From positions 124,001 to 188,000 of the forward strand of contig JACZXQ010000001.1 of assembly GCA_022571515.1 (NCBI GenBank): 64,000 nucleotides of DNA. Direction: 5' to 3'. Source of the stretch: Gemmatimonadota bacterium. GTDB lineage: Bacteria; Gemmatimonadota; Gemmatimonadetes; Longimicrobiales; Gaopeijiaceae. The translations under genes and the position numbers were made by a program. Below the pieces are notes generated by a model that was not told the DNA's origin, did not search any database, and saw only the letters and a list, made by a program, of their open reading frames with translations. This document shows, piece after piece, positions 53,913-62,245 of this stretch. Each line of letters begins with the position of its first letter. Positions within the stretch are counted from its first letter, which is position 1.

Positions 53913-54226
53913 AGAGGTCTGAGCCGGCCAGCGGTGTCGGTGAATGTCACACCCAGGTCGATCCGTGCACCCCCTTCTTGCCACCCCTCGGCCGCAACCG
54001 ATTGCGCCCGAAAGCCTTTTCTGTACGCGGGTATTCTCGCAGCGTAGCCTCAGTCGCTTTTCCACCCTCCCCGGCCCACTTCCTCTCCACAGTCAGTAGA
54101 AGGCCAGTTGTGACAGCGAAAGTCCCACATCAGGCTCTCGGCTGTTTCGTCGTATCGGTCGATCACGTGTGCCTAAAGTGTTACAGGACAGATAGATAGG
54201 TACCGCCGACCTCGATGAATGGAGCC
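53913..54226. other. Regulatory gap between the two-component genes and the redox operon
   Basis: No supported gene. GGTGT (53933-53937) and ACACC (53949-53953) form a weak inverted repeat that could be an upstream activator site, but the evidence is thin. Confidence 0.35.
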
Positions 54227-54241
54227 GGGCGCGGAAATTGC
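54227..54241 (+). promoter_or_regulatory. Candidate sigma-54 (-24/-12) promoter
   Basis: GGGCGCGGAAATTGC has GG at 54228-54229 and GC at 54240-54241 with exactly 10 bases between, the sigma-54 spacing, and TTGC at the -12 side. The -24 side (GGGCGCG) differs from the TGGCACG consensus at two positions. It would give a leader of about 74 bases before the ATG at 54327. Confidence 0.55.
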
Positions 54242-54326
54242 CTGTCCATTCGGCAACGCTCGAGATCTAACCGGCATTCGGAACCGCTGGAAGCGCCGTT
54301 CAAGACTATAGGGAGGCAACACACGC

Positions 54327-56177
54327 ATGTCACGATTCTCTCGGATAACCCGACTGGGAATGATTCTCGCACTTGCCATGGTCGCGTGCGACCGGGGCGA
54401 GACGGCGGACGTTACCGGACCCACGGAGCCACCGCCGCCCACAACGCCCGTGCTGGCCTCCGCGTGGGTCTCGTTCGTCAATTGGGACGAGGCCACCACG
54501 ATCACTGTGAACATGGTGGAGAACGGTGCCGCGCTCTCGTTCTCGCCCAACACCTTCACGTTCGAGGCGGGGAAACCCTACATACTTCGCATCACGAACC
54601 CCGCCTCGAACGACAGCAAGCACTACTTCTCCCCAGAGGGCACGAGCTTCTACCAGGCGATCGCCACCAGGAAGGTTCAGACCGCCGAGGCCGAGTACAA
54701 GGCTCCCTATTTCGATGCTGTGGAGTTGAAGCTCGGCGGCACCCTGGAGCTCTTTTTCGTCCCCGTGATCGCGGGTACCTACGACATCATCTGTACGATC
54801 ACGGGCCATAAAGCGGCGGGCATGACCGGCACCGTCACCATCACGGGCGGCGAGGGCTATCAGTTGGACCTGGAAGTGGCATCCGACTTCAATACCGCTC
54901 TCATGACGGACGCGAGACGCTCGGGCTCGCACGCGGTGTGGACGGATGCGATTGAAAGAACCATCGGCATGAACGAAACGTCGACCGCCTTCACCTTCGT
55001 GCCACCCGACTTCCAACTGACCGAGGGCCTCGGATACAAGCTCACCCTGGACAACCCCGACGCTAACGGCTCGAAGCACTACTACACGGCGGTCGAACTC
55101 TACAAGACGCTGGTGCTCAGGAAGGCCGACGACTCCCAAGCCGAGATCAAGGCTCCCTACCTGAACGCAGTCGAGCTCCTGATCGGGGGAAGCACCACCC
55201 TTTACATCGTGCCGACCCAGAGCGGCACCTACGGGGTGCTTTGCACCATTGCCGGCCACGCCGACCTTGGGATGACAGGCACCATTACGGTGGCCCCCTT
55301 CGTGCAGACTCCTGTCTTGGCGTCGGATTGGGTCGGCTTCGTCAACTGGGACGAAAGGGAGGTGATCGAGGTAACGATGGTGGAGGACGGAGCGAACCTC
55401 TCGTTCTCGCCGAACACGCTCACCTTCGAGGCGGGTAAGCCGTACGTGCTACGGATTCTCAATCCCGCCGACAACGCCAGCAAACACTACTTCTCCCCCA
55501 AAGGGACCAGTTTCTACCAGGCCGTCGCGACGAGAAAGGCCCAGACGTCCGATGCGGAATACAAAGCTCCGTACTTCGACGCTGTTGAATTGAAGATCGG
55601 AGGTGTTCTCGAACTCTTCTTCGTACCCGTCATCGCCGGGACCTTCGACATTCTCTGTACGATCACCGGTCACGAGGCGGCCGGCATGACGGCGATCGTG
55701 ACGATCACGGGAGGCGATGGGTACGCTCTGGACCTGGAGGTGGCCGACGACTTCGACCAGGCACTGGCCAGCGACTCGAGGCGCTCCGGCTCGAACGCGG
55801 TGTGGGTTGGGGCCGCCGAATTAACGATCCAGATGTTCGAGGCGGCGGGCTCCGACGACCTGGGATTCGTCCCTCCGGACATCACGCTTACGCAAGGGAT
55901 GGGCTACAAGCTCACGCTGGCCAATGCGGCGGGCAACCAGTCCAAGCACTACTACACGGCCGGGGACTTCTACAAGACGGTCGTCCTGAGGAAGGGCGAC
56001 GACACCCAGGCGGAAATCAAGGCGCCCTACTTCAAGGCGGTTGAGCTGCTGATCGGGGGGAGTACCACGCTCTTCATGGTGCCCACCGTGACCGGCAACT
56101 ACGGAGTCCTCTGTACCATCGCCACTCACGCGGATCGGGGGATGACCGGCACGATCACTGTTGAAGCGGAGGGGTAG
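54327..56177 (+). CDS. Lipoprotein with four tandem type-1 copper (cupredoxin) domains
   Basis: A 616-residue exported lipoprotein (lipobox VAC, Cys21). It contains four cupredoxin domains of about 140 residues, each with the full blue-copper ligand set H, C, H, M: H99/C156/H161/M166, H251/C306/H311/M316, H387/C444/H449/M454 and H541/C596/H601/M606. The spacing C-x4-H-x4-M equals that of rusticyanin and auracyanin. Domains 1 and 3 resemble each other (SKHYFSP, CTITGH), as do 2 and 4 (SKHYYTA), so a two-domain unit was duplicated. A possible role is electron storage or transfer at the cell surface or in the periplasm. First gene of a nine-gene operon; ATG after AGGGAGG. Confidence 0.88.
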   Translation: MSRFSRITRLGMILALAMVACDRGETADVTGPTEPPPPTTPVLASAWVSFVNWDEATTITVNMVENGAALSFSPNTFTFEAGKPYILRITNPASNDSKHYFSPEGTSFYQAIATRKVQTAEAEYKAPYFDAVELKLGGTLELFFVPVIAGTYDIICTITGHKAAGMTGTVTITGGEGYQLDLEVASDFNTALMTDARRSGSHAVWTDAIERTIGMNETSTAFTFVPPDFQLTEGLGYKLTLDNPDANGSKHYYTAVELYKTLVLRKADDSQAEIKAPYLNAVELLIGGSTTLYIVPTQSGTYGVLCTIAGHADLGMTGTITVAPFVQTPVLASDWVGFVNWDEREVIEVTMVEDGANLSFSPNTLTFEAGKPYVLRILNPADNASKHYFSPKGTSFYQAVATRKAQTSDAEYKAPYFDAVELKIGGVLELFFVPVIAGTFDILCTITGHEAAGMTAIVTITGGDGYALDLEVADDFDQALASDSRRSGSNAVWVGAAELTIQMFEAAGSDDLGFVPPDITLTQGMGYKLTLANAAGNQSKHYYTAGDFYKTVVLRKGDDTQAEIKAPYFKAVELLIGGSTTLFMVPTVTGNYGVLCTIATHADRGMTGTITVEAEG

Positions 56178-56180
56178 CCC

Positions 56181-57152
56181 ATGCACGCGAAACCGAACGC
56201 TCCCACCAGGGTCCGCCAGGCAGCGCTCTTGGGGGCGCTGCTCGGCCTCGTCGGAGCTCAGAATCTATCTGCCCAATCTCAGCACGTGTCTACCATCGAC
56301 GCGGCGGGACTCTACCGCGACGCTTGCTCGCCGTGTCACGGCCGCCTGGGCGACGGCCAGGGCCCCGGCGCCCGCCTTCTGGGCGAAGCGCAGCCCCGTG
56401 ACTTTACCGTGGGCGTGTTCAAGTTCCGCACGACCCCGACGGGCTCGCTCCCTGCGGACGAGGACATCTTTCGGACGATCTCGCGTGGGGTGCCGGGCAC
56501 GTGGATGCCGGAGTGGGAGGAGATGCTCACCGAGGATCAGCGGTGGGCCCTCGTGCGGTATATCAAAGGCTTTTCGGATTTCTTCGCCGACGAGGAGCCG
56601 GACCCGCCCGTGAGCATTCCTCGAGAGCGTGAGGTGAGCGCCGAGCTCGTCAGTGAGGGCCGCCTGGTCTACGTAGCGCTCAGGTGCGCCCAGTGCCACG
56701 GCCCCTTGGGGAGGGGAGACGGCCCATCGGCGGACGAACTCACCGACGATTGGGATCGCAAGATACATCCCTACGACTTCACGCGCGGTGGGTACAAGGC
56801 CGGATCGGCTCCGTCCGACATCTATCGCACCCTGGTCACCGGGTTGAGCGGCACCCCCATGCCGGCGTTCGAGCGGGACATCGTGCTCTTCCCAGGTGGC
56901 CCGGACATCGATGTCGCGCAGATGAGCGAGGGGCTCGACCCCGGAACGGTCGATGACTTGCGGACGTTCCTGGCCGACCAACCGACGAGGGCTCAAGTCG
57001 CTGCCATGTCGAACGCCGATGCACAGAGCTTGGCGGAGGACCGGCTGTGGGCCTTGGTCCACTATGTGAGGTCTCTCGACCGACCCAGAGGCCTGCTCTT
57101 TCGCCTGTTCGGCGAGAAGCCGGAACTCAGCACGGGAAGGAGCAATCGATGA
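56181..57152 (+). CDS. Di-heme cytochrome c
   Basis: A 323-residue periplasmic protein with signal peptide and two heme sites, CSPCH (C49, C52, H53) and CAQCH (C169, C172, H173), each at the start of a cytochrome-c domain with later Met candidates (TWMPEW, TPMPAF). It starts three bases after the cupredoxin gene stops and overlaps the next gene by four bases (ATGA). By context it accepts electrons from the cupredoxin or porin-cytochrome. Cyc1 of iron oxidisers is also a di-heme cytochrome, but no direct similarity can be claimed. Confidence 0.9.
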   Translation: MHAKPNAPTRVRQAALLGALLGLVGAQNLSAQSQHVSTIDAAGLYRDACSPCHGRLGDGQGPGARLLGEAQPRDFTVGVFKFRTTPTGSLPADEDIFRTISRGVPGTWMPEWEEMLTEDQRWALVRYIKGFSDFFADEEPDPPVSIPREREVSAELVSEGRLVYVALRCAQCHGPLGRGDGPSADELTDDWDRKIHPYDFTRGGYKAGSAPSDIYRTLVTGLSGTPMPAFERDIVLFPGGPDIDVAQMSEGLDPGTVDDLRTFLADQPTRAQVAAMSNADAQSLAEDRLWALVHYVRSLDRPRGLLFRLFGEKPELSTGRSNR

Positions 57153-57589
57153 CGATCAAGCTCTTGCGGGTAACCGCGCTGCTGGCCGTGCTGACCGGGG
57201 GTTGGAGCTGTGCGGGCGATGGGACGGGACTCGACACCTTGGGCAATCCTCTGGGATCGACCGTACCTCTCGGCCCCACGTTGGCCGGGATCCAAGACAA
57301 CATCTTCACGCCGATCTGCACCCAGTGCCACACGGGTGCCGCGGCTCCGCTCGGCCTGGCCCTCGACGCGGGCGTGTCCTTCCAGAACCTGGTGGGCGTG
57401 AGCAGCGTGGAAAAGCCGGAGATGCGTCGAGTCCAGGCCGGCAATCCAGATGCCAGCTACATCATGTGGAAGATCGAGGGACGCGCCGGAATCGTGGGTG
57501 AGCGGATGCCGCGCGGGCTTCCCCCCTTGTCAGCCGAGCAGATCGCCGCGGTTCGTGGCTGGATCCAGTCCGGCGCCGCCGCCAACTAG
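57149..57589 (+). CDS. Mono-heme cytochrome lipoprotein
   Basis: A 146-residue protein with lipobox ending at Cys21 and one heme site CTQCH (C57, C60, H61). MRRVQAGNPDASYIMWKIEG and RMPRGLPPLSAEQIAAVRGW are typical of planctomycete-type (DUF1588/PSD1-like) small cytochromes. Anchored in a membrane facing the periplasm. Translationally coupled to the di-heme cytochrome; followed by the porin-cytochrome after 11 bases. Confidence 0.85.
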   Translation: MTIKLLRVTALLAVLTGGWSCAGDGTGLDTLGNPLGSTVPLGPTLAGIQDNIFTPICTQCHTGAAAPLGLALDAGVSFQNLVGVSSVEKPEMRRVQAGNPDASYIMWKIEGRAGIVGERMPRGLPPLSAEQIAAVRGWIQSGAAAN

Positions 57590-57600
57590 GAGAACACGCG

Positions 57601-58695
57601 ATGAACATGAAATCGTATCTGATGGGCTGTAGCGGCGCTGCGATCTTTGGGCTGCTACTCACCCTCGGGCCGTCGAACCTGTCAGCCGGAGAGGAGCCGT
57701 ACCTCTCCGTTCGGACCGGCTTCCGTTGCTCCCAGTGCCACACGAACCGAACCGGTGGCGGCGGCAGAAACCAGTTCGGCAGCGTCTACGCACAGGCGTT
57801 CCTGCCCGCGTGGAAGGGGGCATTCCAGGGGCGGAGCCTGAACGAAGTCATATCCGTGGGAGGGAATTTGAGGCTCTTGGGTGCCGGCACCATCTCGGAC
57901 TCCTCGCCCCGCACGAGTTTTCGGCTGTCGGAAGCGAACGTGCAGGTGGAGGCCCGACTCGTCCCCGACGTGCTCACGGTCTACGTCGACGAGATCATCG
58001 GACCGGGGAGCGCCACCACTCGGGAAGCGTTCGCCCTGCTGGAGAACCTACCACTAGACGGCTATGTGAAGGCCGGGAAGTTCCTGCTGCCGTTCGGCCT
58101 GAGGCTGCTCGACGACGACGAATTCATACGCCAGCGAACAGGGTTCAACTACGCGACGCCCGACGAGGGAGTCGAGTTCGGGATCGAACCCGGTCCGCTC
58201 TCCCTGTTCCTCGCGATTACGAACGGCACCCAGGGCGCCAGTGAGAACAACAGCAACAAGCAGGTCACGGCGACCGGCGCCTTGATCTTCCCTTCATTCA
58301 GAATCGGGGGCTCCGCGTCGAGGAACGACGCGCTCGGCGCCCGCCGAGACGTCGTGGGCGGATTCGGAGGATTCACCCTCGGCCGGTTCACCTTCCTGGG
58401 CGAGGTGGACTACATCTTCGACACGCCCACCGGAGGAGAGGAGACGGAACAGCTAGCCGCCTATGTGGAGGGCAACTTCCTGGCGGCACCGGGCTTGAAC
58501 GCAAAGGTGACATACGGCTTCCTCGACCCGAGCGCCGATATCGGGGAGAACGCGAGAACCAGGATGCGAATCGGCCTGGAGGCGTTCCCGATCCCCTTCC
58601 TGCAGATCTCGACGTTCTACACCCGACTGAACGACATACCGCAGGCCGTTACGGACCTCGACCGGCTGAGCGTAGAACTTCACGCGTTTTTCTGA
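57601..58695 (+). CDS. Outer-membrane barrel with an N-terminal heme site (Cyc2-like architecture)
   Basis: A 364-residue protein. After a signal peptide (cleavage near residue 29) comes SVRTGFRCSQCHTNRTGGGG with heme site C43, C46, H47, and then a run of amphipathic beta strands (LSEANVQVEARLVPDVLTVY, GFNYATPDEGVEFGIEPGPL) ending in a C-terminal aromatic (SVELHAFF), as in outer-membrane barrels. A single heme followed by a barrel is the layout of Cyc2-type porin-cytochromes that oxidise iron at the cell surface, and the length is similar. Sequence similarity cannot be judged by eye, so function is inference. It sits among cupredoxin and cytochrome genes. Confidence 0.8.
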   Translation: MNMKSYLMGCSGAAIFGLLLTLGPSNLSAGEEPYLSVRTGFRCSQCHTNRTGGGGRNQFGSVYAQAFLPAWKGAFQGRSLNEVISVGGNLRLLGAGTISDSSPRTSFRLSEANVQVEARLVPDVLTVYVDEIIGPGSATTREAFALLENLPLDGYVKAGKFLLPFGLRLLDDDEFIRQRTGFNYATPDEGVEFGIEPGPLSLFLAITNGTQGASENNSNKQVTATGALIFPSFRIGGSASRNDALGARRDVVGGFGGFTLGRFTFLGEVDYIFDTPTGGEETEQLAAYVEGNFLAAPGLNAKVTYGFLDPSADIGENARTRMRIGLEAFPIPFLQISTFYTRLNDIPQAVTDLDRLSVELHAFF

Positions 58696-58707
58696 GGAGG
58701 TGCCAGG

Positions 58708-59442
58708 ATGAACAAGCTCATGATACTGGCGGGAGTCCTCGCCATGGGGCTGGCGATAGCACCCGTAGCCGCCCTCTCCCAAACGGGCACGATCGTCGGC
58801 ACGGTGCGAGTCGAAGGCACGCCTCCCGCCCCTCGCATGCTGGAAGTGACCAAGAATCAAGAGATCTGTGGCGAGGAGGTCCAGGCCACGGACGTGATGA
58901 TCGAAAACGGCCGGCTCGCCTATGGGGTCGCCTTCGTCGACGGCCTGGATGGTGAAGTGACGCAGCAGGACTACCTCCTGTCCAACACGGGCTGCCGCTT
59001 CGACCCACCGGTGCTGCCCGTCACCGTTGGTAGCGTGCTCATAGTCGACAATCAGGACGAGGTCCTGCACAACACGCACCTGAACTATCAGTTCGGCACG
59101 CGCTCCCGTACCGTGGGAAACTGGGCTCTCTCGAGCAAGGGGTCGCGCATACGCGCCGATCGGGCACTCCGGCGAGCAGGCATAATCGACGTCGAATGCG
59201 ACGCCCACCCATGGATGCACGCGATGATCCGCATCTTCGCTCACCCCTATTTCTCGATCACGGATGGTGCCGGAGAGTTCGAGATCGTGGACGTGCCCGA
59301 GGGAGTCCACGTGGTTAAGATCTGGCACGAAGTGTTCGGCGAGTTGGAGCAGGAAGTGACGGTCCGTGGTGGTGTCACCACATCGGCCGACTTCGTGTAC
59401 GTATTGACGGCGGGAACAGCCAAGGAGTCCAACGAGCGATGA
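58708..59442 (+). CDS. Exported cupredoxin-like protein 1
   Basis: A 244-residue secreted protein: signal peptide, a beta domain starting GTIVGTVRVEGTPPAPRMLE, then a cupredoxin-like core with H121-x2-H124 and C164-D-A-H167-P-W-M170, and a C-terminal carboxypeptidase-regulatory-like domain (SITDGAGEFEIVDVPEGVHV). The ligand set H, C, H, M with C-x2-H-x2-M fits a plastocyanin-like copper site, though close to methylamine-utilisation-type proteins whose metal binding is unproven. It overlaps the following paralogue by four bases. Confidence 0.82.
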   Translation: MNKLMILAGVLAMGLAIAPVAALSQTGTIVGTVRVEGTPPAPRMLEVTKNQEICGEEVQATDVMIENGRLAYGVAFVDGLDGEVTQQDYLLSNTGCRFDPPVLPVTVGSVLIVDNQDEVLHNTHLNYQFGTRSRTVGNWALSSKGSRIRADRALRRAGIIDVECDAHPWMHAMIRIFAHPYFSITDGAGEFEIVDVPEGVHVVKIWHEVFGELEQEVTVRGGVTTSADFVYVLTAGTAKESNER

Positions 59443-60245
59443 AAGTAAACCGAGGGATTACGACGGGTCTCCTGTTACTCCTCGCCGCGTGCGGCGGTGA
59501 GGAGCCCGCCACGGACGGCAGAGAAAGCGAGGCCGGACCCGCGGAGACGTCGGCAGAACAGGAGGGGGCCACCGGTGATTCCGGCTATACCGTCATCGAT
59601 GTCGCTGACGGCGGAGTGATCCGGGGCACGGTCAGCTTCGTCGGGACCGTCCCGGCGCCTCGAAGCGTGTCGGTGTCCGAGGATACCGACGCCTGCGGTG
59701 AGGAGCGGGAGATCCATGGGCTGCGGGTCGGGGAGAACGGGGGCCTGATGCATGCCGTAGTGTCTCTGATCGACATCACCGCCGGGGCGCGGCTGGAGGC
59801 ACCGTCGTCCCCACCCACCCTCGATCAGCGTGGCTGCGCGTTCGAGCCTCACATCCTGCTCGCCCCGGTGAGCGAGGTCGTGGCGGTCCTGAACAACGAC
59901 CCGATCACCCACAATATCCATACGGTCGCCTTCGCGAATCGCCCCATCAACCGTGCTCAACCCAGTCGGCTCAAGAAGATCGACGTGTCGTTCACGGTCG
60001 CCGAAAAGGTGAGGGTGCGCTGCGACATGCATGAGTGGATGGGCGCGTGGATCGTCGTGATGGATCACCCATACCATGCGGTGACGGACGCCACCGGAGG
60101 CTTCGTGCTCGAGAACGTGCCACCCGGCACGTACACGATGGAGGTGTGGCACGAGACGCTGGGGGCCGTCACGCAGGAGGTGTCGGTTACCGCAGGCGAG
60201 GTGTCCGAGGTGGACGTCGAGATGGCGTCGAGTGAACAGCAGTAG
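59439..60245 (+). CDS. Cupredoxin-like lipoprotein 2, paralogue of the preceding gene
   Basis: A 268-residue lipoprotein (lipobox AAC, Cys18) with the same layout as its neighbour: beta domain GVIRGTVSFVGTVPAPRSVS, H158-x2-H161, C195-D-M-H198-E-W-M201 and a C-terminal regulatory-like domain (AVTDATGGFVLENVPPGTYT). Extra N-terminal acidic linker (residues 21-50) between anchor and domain. Tandem duplication followed by divergence is likely; one form is soluble, the other anchored. It overlaps by one base the oxidase gene. Confidence 0.84.
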   Translation: MKVNRGITTGLLLLLAACGGEEPATDGRESEAGPAETSAEQEGATGDSGYTVIDVADGGVIRGTVSFVGTVPAPRSVSVSEDTDACGEEREIHGLRVGENGGLMHAVVSLIDITAGARLEAPSSPPTLDQRGCAFEPHILLAPVSEVVAVLNNDPITHNIHTVAFANRPINRAQPSRLKKIDVSFTVAEKVRVRCDMHEWMGAWIVVMDHPYHAVTDATGGFVLENVPPGTYTMEVWHETLGAVTQEVSVTAGEVSEVDVEMASSEQQ

Positions 60246-62245
60246 TGGTATCCCCGGAGGCTCGGCGGCTCCGGAGCACAACCTATAAGCTCTTCGCCAC
60301 CGCGTTCGTCGGCCTCGCTGCCGGGCTACTCGTCCCCGAGAGCCTCTGGGCCGTCCAGGGGGGTGACGCTCTCTCACGCATCGACGACGTCCGAACCTTC
60401 TTCGGGCTCAACCCACGGAACACCGTCTGGTTCGTCGCACAACTCCACCTTCTGTTCGCGGCGTTCGTGCTGGGCGTTCCGATCTTCGCGGTCATCGTCG
60501 AGTTCATCGGTTGGAGAACCGGTGACGAGCGCTATGACCGCCTGGCGCACGAGTTCACGAAGCTCCTGTCCGCCGCCTTCGCCACGACAGCCGCATTGGG
60601 CGGTCTCCTTGCGTTCACGCTTTTTGGCCTGTACCCCCGGTTCGCCAACTATTTCGTAGGCATCTTCGCGCCGTCGATGTACGTGTACGCCATATTCTTC
60701 TTTCTGGAAACGGCGGCCCTCTACCTGTACTACAGCTCCTGGGAGCGGCTGCGGGCTCGGAAGGGTCTCCACATTTGTTTGGGTGTGTTGCTGAACGTCG
60801 TGGGGACGTCCCTGGTGTTCATAGGCAATGCCTGGACCTCGTTCATGATGACCCCGGTGAGAGTGGCCGACGACGGAGAGTTCCTGGGAACCACCCTCGA
60901 GGCCGTCATGAATCCGCTCTGGATGCCGCTGAACATCCACCGGCTTCTTGGCAACATCGTCTTCGGAGGGTTCGTTGTCGGGGCATACGCAGCGGTGAAG
61001 TTTCTTTCCTCGACCACGCCCGAGAGGCGCGCCCACTACGACTGGATGGGCTACGTCGGCAACTTCATCGGGCTCGCGGCCATGATTCCGATTCCGTTCG
61101 CCGGATACTACCTGGGCCGCGAGATATACAGCGCGAGTCCGGTCATGGGGAACAACATGATGGGCGGCGCCTTCTCGTGGACGTTCATCATGCAGGCGCT
61201 GCTGGTCGGACTGCTCTACATCATCGGGAACTACTATCTCTGGTCCGGAATGAACCGGATCCCGGGCTCCGAGCGGTACCAGAAGTACATCAAATACTTC
61301 AACGTGATCCTCATAGTATGCGTGGCGATCTGGCTCACCCCGAGGAACCTTCCGCTTAGCGGGTCCGAACAACTCGCGCTTGGAGGGCAAGTCCACCCGA
61401 TTCTCGGTTATTTCGGGCTGATGGCCGCCAAGAACGCTGTGGTCAACTTCATCATCCTAGCGACGTTCGCAAGCTTTCTGCTGTACCGGCGCGCCAACAA
61501 GACGGACCTCGTGCCGATCTCCCAACAGGGCCGTGGCGCCAAGGCGGTAGTGGTGGGCGCGGGCCTGGCGTGCCTTTTGATTCTCGGATGGTACGCGGTC
61601 GAACTCTTCACTTTGGCGCCCGAGTCGATGGACCTCGCCCCGGAGAAGGCGGTGTGGTTCAAGCTCCCGGCCGTTCTTCTCGTGGTGACGATGACCACCG
61701 TCGTGGTCTGTGTGGGACTCGCGCTGCGCGACCGCGGCCACGTGGCTCAAGCGCTCTACTGTGGGGTGGTGGCGACGGCCTCCGTGGGCGTTCTGGGAGT
61801 GTACGGGTTCTTCGTGATGGCCGCCGCCAACCCGTTCCTGAGGCAAATCGCCGTGGCGCAATGGCTGATCCTCATTACGGCGCTGATCCTGGTCACAGCC
61901 ATCGACGTGGTTCTCTTCCGGGGCGCCGGTAGCCGGGGCGCCATTCGCTGGGGACACGTCACCGCGAGGTCTCAGTACGCGCTGATTTCGCTGTGCGTGA
62001 TCATCGTTCTGACCATGGGCCTCATGGGTTTCATTCGCTCGGGACTCCGAGAGAACTGGCACATCTACGGGGTCATGCGGGATACGTCGGCCTGGGCATT
62101 CACTCCGAGCAACGCCGAGATGGCCTGGATGGTGGGGATGATCACACTCGTCTTTCTCGCCGCAGTGACGTTCCTGTTCTGGATGGTGGGGCTCACGGGC
62201 AAGGAATTCGCCCCGGCCGCCGCAACGGGGGAGCCCGTCCCATGA
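60245..62245 (+). CDS. Cytochrome bd-like oxidase subunit I (CydA-like)
   Basis: A 666-residue inner-membrane protein with about 14 helices. The N-terminal half follows CydA: H68 in VAQLHLLFAAFVLGVPIFAV (heme ligand position of CydA His19), E155 in FFFLETAALYLYYSSWE (CydA Glu99 region) and H232 in PLNIHRLLGNIVFGGFVVGA (CydA His186). The C-terminal part has extra helices. Nitrospira and relatives carry comparable bd-like proteins near cytochromes c without a CydB partner; here too no CydB lies within the next 1.7 kb. Predicted to take electrons from quinol or from the c-type cytochromes around it. Start GTG overlaps the previous stop. Confidence 0.85.
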   Translation: MVSPEARRLRSTTYKLFATAFVGLAAGLLVPESLWAVQGGDALSRIDDVRTFFGLNPRNTVWFVAQLHLLFAAFVLGVPIFAVIVEFIGWRTGDERYDRLAHEFTKLLSAAFATTAALGGLLAFTLFGLYPRFANYFVGIFAPSMYVYAIFFFLETAALYLYYSSWERLRARKGLHICLGVLLNVVGTSLVFIGNAWTSFMMTPVRVADDGEFLGTTLEAVMNPLWMPLNIHRLLGNIVFGGFVVGAYAAVKFLSSTTPERRAHYDWMGYVGNFIGLAAMIPIPFAGYYLGREIYSASPVMGNNMMGGAFSWTFIMQALLVGLLYIIGNYYLWSGMNRIPGSERYQKYIKYFNVILIVCVAIWLTPRNLPLSGSEQLALGGQVHPILGYFGLMAAKNAVVNFIILATFASFLLYRRANKTDLVPISQQGRGAKAVVVGAGLACLLILGWYAVELFTLAPESMDLAPEKAVWFKLPAVLLVVTMTTVVVCVGLALRDRGHVAQALYCGVVATASVGVLGVYGFFVMAAANPFLRQIAVAQWLILITALILVTAIDVVLFRGAGSRGAIRWGHVTARSQYALISLCVIIVLTMGLMGFIRSGLRENWHIYGVMRDTSAWAFTPSNAEMAWMVGMITLVFLAAVTFLFWMVGLTGKEFAPAAATGEPVP

